In this document: one piece after another, positions 12,533-14,825 of the stretch
How the letters are laid out: the number at the start of each line of letters is the position of its first letter
How positions within the stretch are numbered: the stretch's first letter is position 1
NCBI GenBank assembly: GCA_012511245.1
Contig: JAAZGM010000170.1
Location: 1-14,825, forward strand
Source of the DNA: Methanomicrobiales archaeon
Lineage (GTDB): Archaea > Halobacteriota > Methanomicrobia > Methanomicrobiales > Methanoculleaceae
Reading direction: 5' to 3'
Length of the DNA stretch: 14,825 nt
The notes under the pieces: model-generated
What the model saw: the letters and a program-made list of their open reading frames with translations, nothing else
The model's database searches: none
Told to the model about the DNA's origin: nothing
Program-made: the position numbers and the translations under genes

Positions 12533-14698
12533 ATGACCCCGGCACGTGGATACAACCCGGAGGCACCGGAAGCGCCGATGCAGGAGAGATCTCCTCCAAA
12601 CCGGCTGATCCATGAACAGAGCCCGTACCTCCTCCAGCACGCCCATAACCCCGTTGACTGGCACCCCTGGGGGGAGGAAGCCTTCCTCCGGGCGCAAGAA
12701 GAAGAAAAACCGATATTCCTCTCCATCGGCTACTCGGCCTGCCACTGGTGCCATGTCATGGAGGAAGAGTCGTTTGCCGACCCCCAGGTCGCGAAACTCT
12801 TGAACGATGTCTTCGTCTGTGTCAAGGTGGATCGCGAGGAGCGGCCGGACATCGACCAGGTCTACATGGCAGCCGCCCATGCGCTGACCGGGGGAGGAGG
12901 CTGGCCGCTCACCATATTCATGACCGCTGATAAAAAACCCTTCTTTGCGGCGAGTTACATACCAAAGGAGAGCCGTTACGGGATGACCGGCCTCCTCGAC
13001 CTCATCCCCAGGATCAGCAAGATCTGGCGGACACGGCGAGAGGAACTCGAGGGGGCCGGCGGCCAGGTGCTGCAGGTGCTCCAGAGCGCAGCGAAAACTC
13101 CGCGGGAGGAGGGCGAGCTGACGGAAGCCGTCCTCGATGAGGCGTATGACACGTACTTCCGGATCTTTGATGGGGAGAATGGGGGGTTTGGGGATGCACC
13201 CCGGTTCCCGACCCCGCACAACCTCATATTCCTGCTCCGGTACGGGAACCGGACGGGGAAGGAGCCGGCATACACGATGGTCGAGAAGACGCTCCATGCC
13301 ATGCGCCGGGGCGGGATCTTCGACCAGATCGGGTGGGGGTTCCACCGGTACTCGACGGACGCGGAGTGGTTCGTCCCGCACTTTGAGAAGATGCTCTACG
13401 ACCAGGCGCTCCTCGTCATGGCGTATACGGAGGCCTACCTTGCGACGGGGAGGGAAGAGTTTGCCCGAACCGCCCGCGAGACGATCGCCTACGTCCTGCG
13501 GGAGATGGCCGATCCGGAGGGAGGGTTCTACTCGGCAGTGGACGCCGACAGCGAGGGGGAGGAGGGGAAGTTCTACCTCTGGACGAAGGATGAGATCCTT
13601 GAGGTCCTCGGTGATGAGGATGGCGAGCGGTTCTCCCGGATATTCAACGTCATGGAGCCGGGAAACTACCGGGAACAGCCTGATGGGAGAAAGACAGGAA
13701 AGAACATCCTCCGCCTGCGCCGGCCACTCGCGTCCCGGGCGCATGAGTTCGCAACCTCAGAGGACGATCTCCTCTGGTTCGTGGAGGAGGGGCGGCAGAA
13801 ACTCCTTGCAGCGCGGCAGAAACGTGTTCGCCCGGCAATGGACGACAAGATCCTCACCGACTGGAATGCCCTCATGATCGCCGCTCTCGCAAAGGCTGCC
13901 CGGGCCTTTGACGACCCGGGTTACCTTGCGGCGGCGGAGAAGGCGGCCGGGTTCATCCTCACCCGTCTCCGGGGGCAGGATGGGCGGCTCCTCCACCGCT
14001 ACCGGAACGGGGAGGCCGGGCTTACGGCGACCCTCGACGATTACGCGTTCATGATCTGGGCGCTCGTCGAGGTCTACAGCGCATCGTTCTCCCCGGGCTA
14101 CCTCCGGACCGCCGTCGATCTCTCGCACGATCTCATCGCCCACTACCAGGACGACAGACGGGGAGGGTTCTTCTTCGTGCCTGACGATACGGATCTTCCC
14201 CTCCGCCAGAAACCGATCTACGACGGGGCGATCCCCTCCGGAAACAGCGTCGCCATGTACGCCCTCTTCGTCCTCGGGCGGATGACAGCAAACCTCGAAC
14301 TCGAGGAGACGGCAAACCGCATACGAACCGCTTTCGCAGAAACCGTCAGCGAAACTCCGGCCGCCTGCTCTCACTTTCTCACCGGCCTCGAGTTCATGCT
14401 GGGGCCGAGCTTCGAGGTGATCATATCCGGCGTTCCGGGGGCGGAAGACACGAAAGCGATGATCGGCGCCATCCGGTCGCACTATGCGCCTGAGGCCGTC
14501 GTCATCTTCCGCCCATCCGACGAGGAGGAGCCGGAGATCACGAGGATCGCCGGGTTTACCCGCGACATCGTGACGATCGGGGGGAAAGCGACGGCCTATG
14601 TCTGCACGAACTATGCCTGCGATATACCAACGACCGACCCCGACGAGATGGTGCGGCTCGTGAGATCGACGGGACGGTCTCCGGAACCGATCGCCTGA
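12533..14698 (+). CDS. Thioredoxin-domain protein, DUF255/YyaL (spermatogenesis-associated protein 20) family
   Basis: The product has 721 residues, close to the family's usual 650-700 plus a short extra N-terminus. The N-terminal thioredoxin-like domain carries NRLIHEQSPYLLQHAHNPVDW (23-43), the C70-H-W-C73 motif in SIGYSACHWCHVMEEESF, VDREERPDID (99-108) and GGWPLTIF with a likely cis-proline at 125. The remainder is an alpha/alpha-barrel like glycoside or sugar-epimerase folds, with GGIFDQIGWGFHRYSTDAEWFVPHFEKMLYDQALL and a later DDKILTDWNALMIAALAKAA. The biochemical role of the family is not established. ATG 12533 suits the TATA box, though homologs begin near residue 21; ATG 12578 is the alternative. 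No signal peptide is seen. It stands alone on its strand and is divergent from the hotdog gene. Confidence 0.92.
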   Translation: MTPARGYNPEAPEAPMQERSPPNRLIHEQSPYLLQHAHNPVDWHPWGEEAFLRAQEEEKPIFLSIGYSACHWCHVMEEESFADPQVAKLLNDVFVCVKVDREERPDIDQVYMAAAHALTGGGGWPLTIFMTADKKPFFAASYIPKESRYGMTGLLDLIPRISKIWRTRREELEGAGGQVLQVLQSAAKTPREEGELTEAVLDEAYDTYFRIFDGENGGFGDAPRFPTPHNLIFLLRYGNRTGKEPAYTMVEKTLHAMRRGGIFDQIGWGFHRYSTDAEWFVPHFEKMLYDQALLVMAYTEAYLATGREEFARTARETIAYVLREMADPEGGFYSAVDADSEGEEGKFYLWTKDEILEVLGDEDGERFSRIFNVMEPGNYREQPDGRKTGKNILRLRRPLASRAHEFATSEDDLLWFVEEGRQKLLAARQKRVRPAMDDKILTDWNALMIAALAKAARAFDDPGYLAAAEKAAGFILTRLRGQDGRLLHRYRNGEAGLTATLDDYAFMIWALVEVYSASFSPGYLRTAVDLSHDLIAHYQDDRRGGFFFVPDDTDLPLRQKPIYDGAIPSGNSVAMYALFVLGRMTANLELEETANRIRTAFAETVSETPAACSHFLTGLEFMLGPSFEVIISGVPGAEDTKAMIGAIRSHYAPEAVVIFRPSDEEEPEITRIAGFTRDIVTIGGKATAYVCTNYACDIPTTDPDEMVRLVRSTGRSPEPIA

Positions 14699-14728
14699 TG
14701 GGGGCGGTATACCACGATCGAGGAACTC

Positions 14729-14825
14729 GTGAACCACGGCTACCGGCGCTCGCCGGTCGCGGCCTCGCTCGAGGGGAGGGTGCCGGTCAGGGTCTGCATC
14801 GGGAGAGAGGAGGGGATGCCCGGGC
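14729..14825 (+). CDS. Possible start of an unknown gene, cut by the right edge
   Basis: The frame that follows the DUF255 stop is open to the window's end and reads from GTG 14729 as VNHGYRRSPVAASLEGRV, then PVRVCIGREEGMPG, about 32 residues. GAGG (14720-14723) lies 5 bases upstream as a possible ribosome site, and third positions are G/C-rich. No stop or family motif is visible. The ATG at 14698 overlapping the stop gives an arginine/glycine-rich frame that looks unreal. The opposite strand is also open here in one frame, so the strand is not certain. Confidence 0.3.
   Translation, partial: MNHGYRRSPVAASLEGRVPVRVCIGREEGMPG

Noticed and set aside
12332..13744. Minus-strand open frame of 470 codons opposite the DUF255 gene
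   Set aside because: Antisense shadow; it has arginine/proline/leucine-rich sequence without domains and spans both coding and promoter DNA of the plus-strand gene.

Overview
This window comes from a euryarchaeal methanogen. The gene content and sequence style fit Methanomicrobiales, probably a Methanoculleus-like organism, but that lineage call is from memory of the family and not from a search. The evidence is archaeal: TATA boxes placed about 27 bases before start codons with little or no leader, two genes for coenzyme F420 synthesis (cofD), a stand-alone GMP synthase subunit B, an AK6-type adenylate kinase, a CDP-alcohol phosphatidyltransferase of the archaeal lipid type, and a PAS/GAF histidine kinase with the MTHDIKN-type H box common in methanogens. 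DNA is GC-rich with strong G/C preference at third codon positions, which creates many long antisense shadow ORFs. No tRNA, rRNA, CRISPR or insertion sequence was seen.

Left region (1-5996). A HEAT-repeat protein runs off the left edge on the minus strand. It is divergent from a small TusA/SirA-like protein, and the 326-base gap between them holds promoter elements and a leader with two mutually exclusive hairpins. TusA-like converges on a canonical cofD (minus). Next come tspO and a 757-residue REC-PAS-PAS-GAF histidine kinase, both minus. Divergent from the kinase is a second, altered cofD (plus). The two cofD copies therefore bracket the tspO/kinase pair. The second copy keeps the fold signature but loses several residues conserved in the first copy, and is the best candidate here for a new function.

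Central region (6004-11787). A tightly packed minus-strand run reads, in transcription order, pyrG (CTP synthase), guaAb (GMP synthase ATP-pyrophosphatase subunit), argD, hisC, an AK6-type nucleotide kinase, and a CDP-alcohol phosphatidyltransferase. Junctions are 3-base gaps or overlaps, including two ATGA junctions, so this is very likely one operon with translational coupling. It joins nucleotide synthesis (CTP, GMP, adenylate kinase) with arginine and histidine synthesis and a CTP-dependent lipid headgroup step.

Right region (11895-14825). A hotdog-fold thioesterase (minus) lies upstream of pyrG and is divergent from a long thioredoxin-domain/DUF255 protein (YyaL family, plus). Their shared 227-base intergenic region holds several palindromes. 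A possible gene start lies after the DUF255 stop at the right edge, but too little is present to name it.
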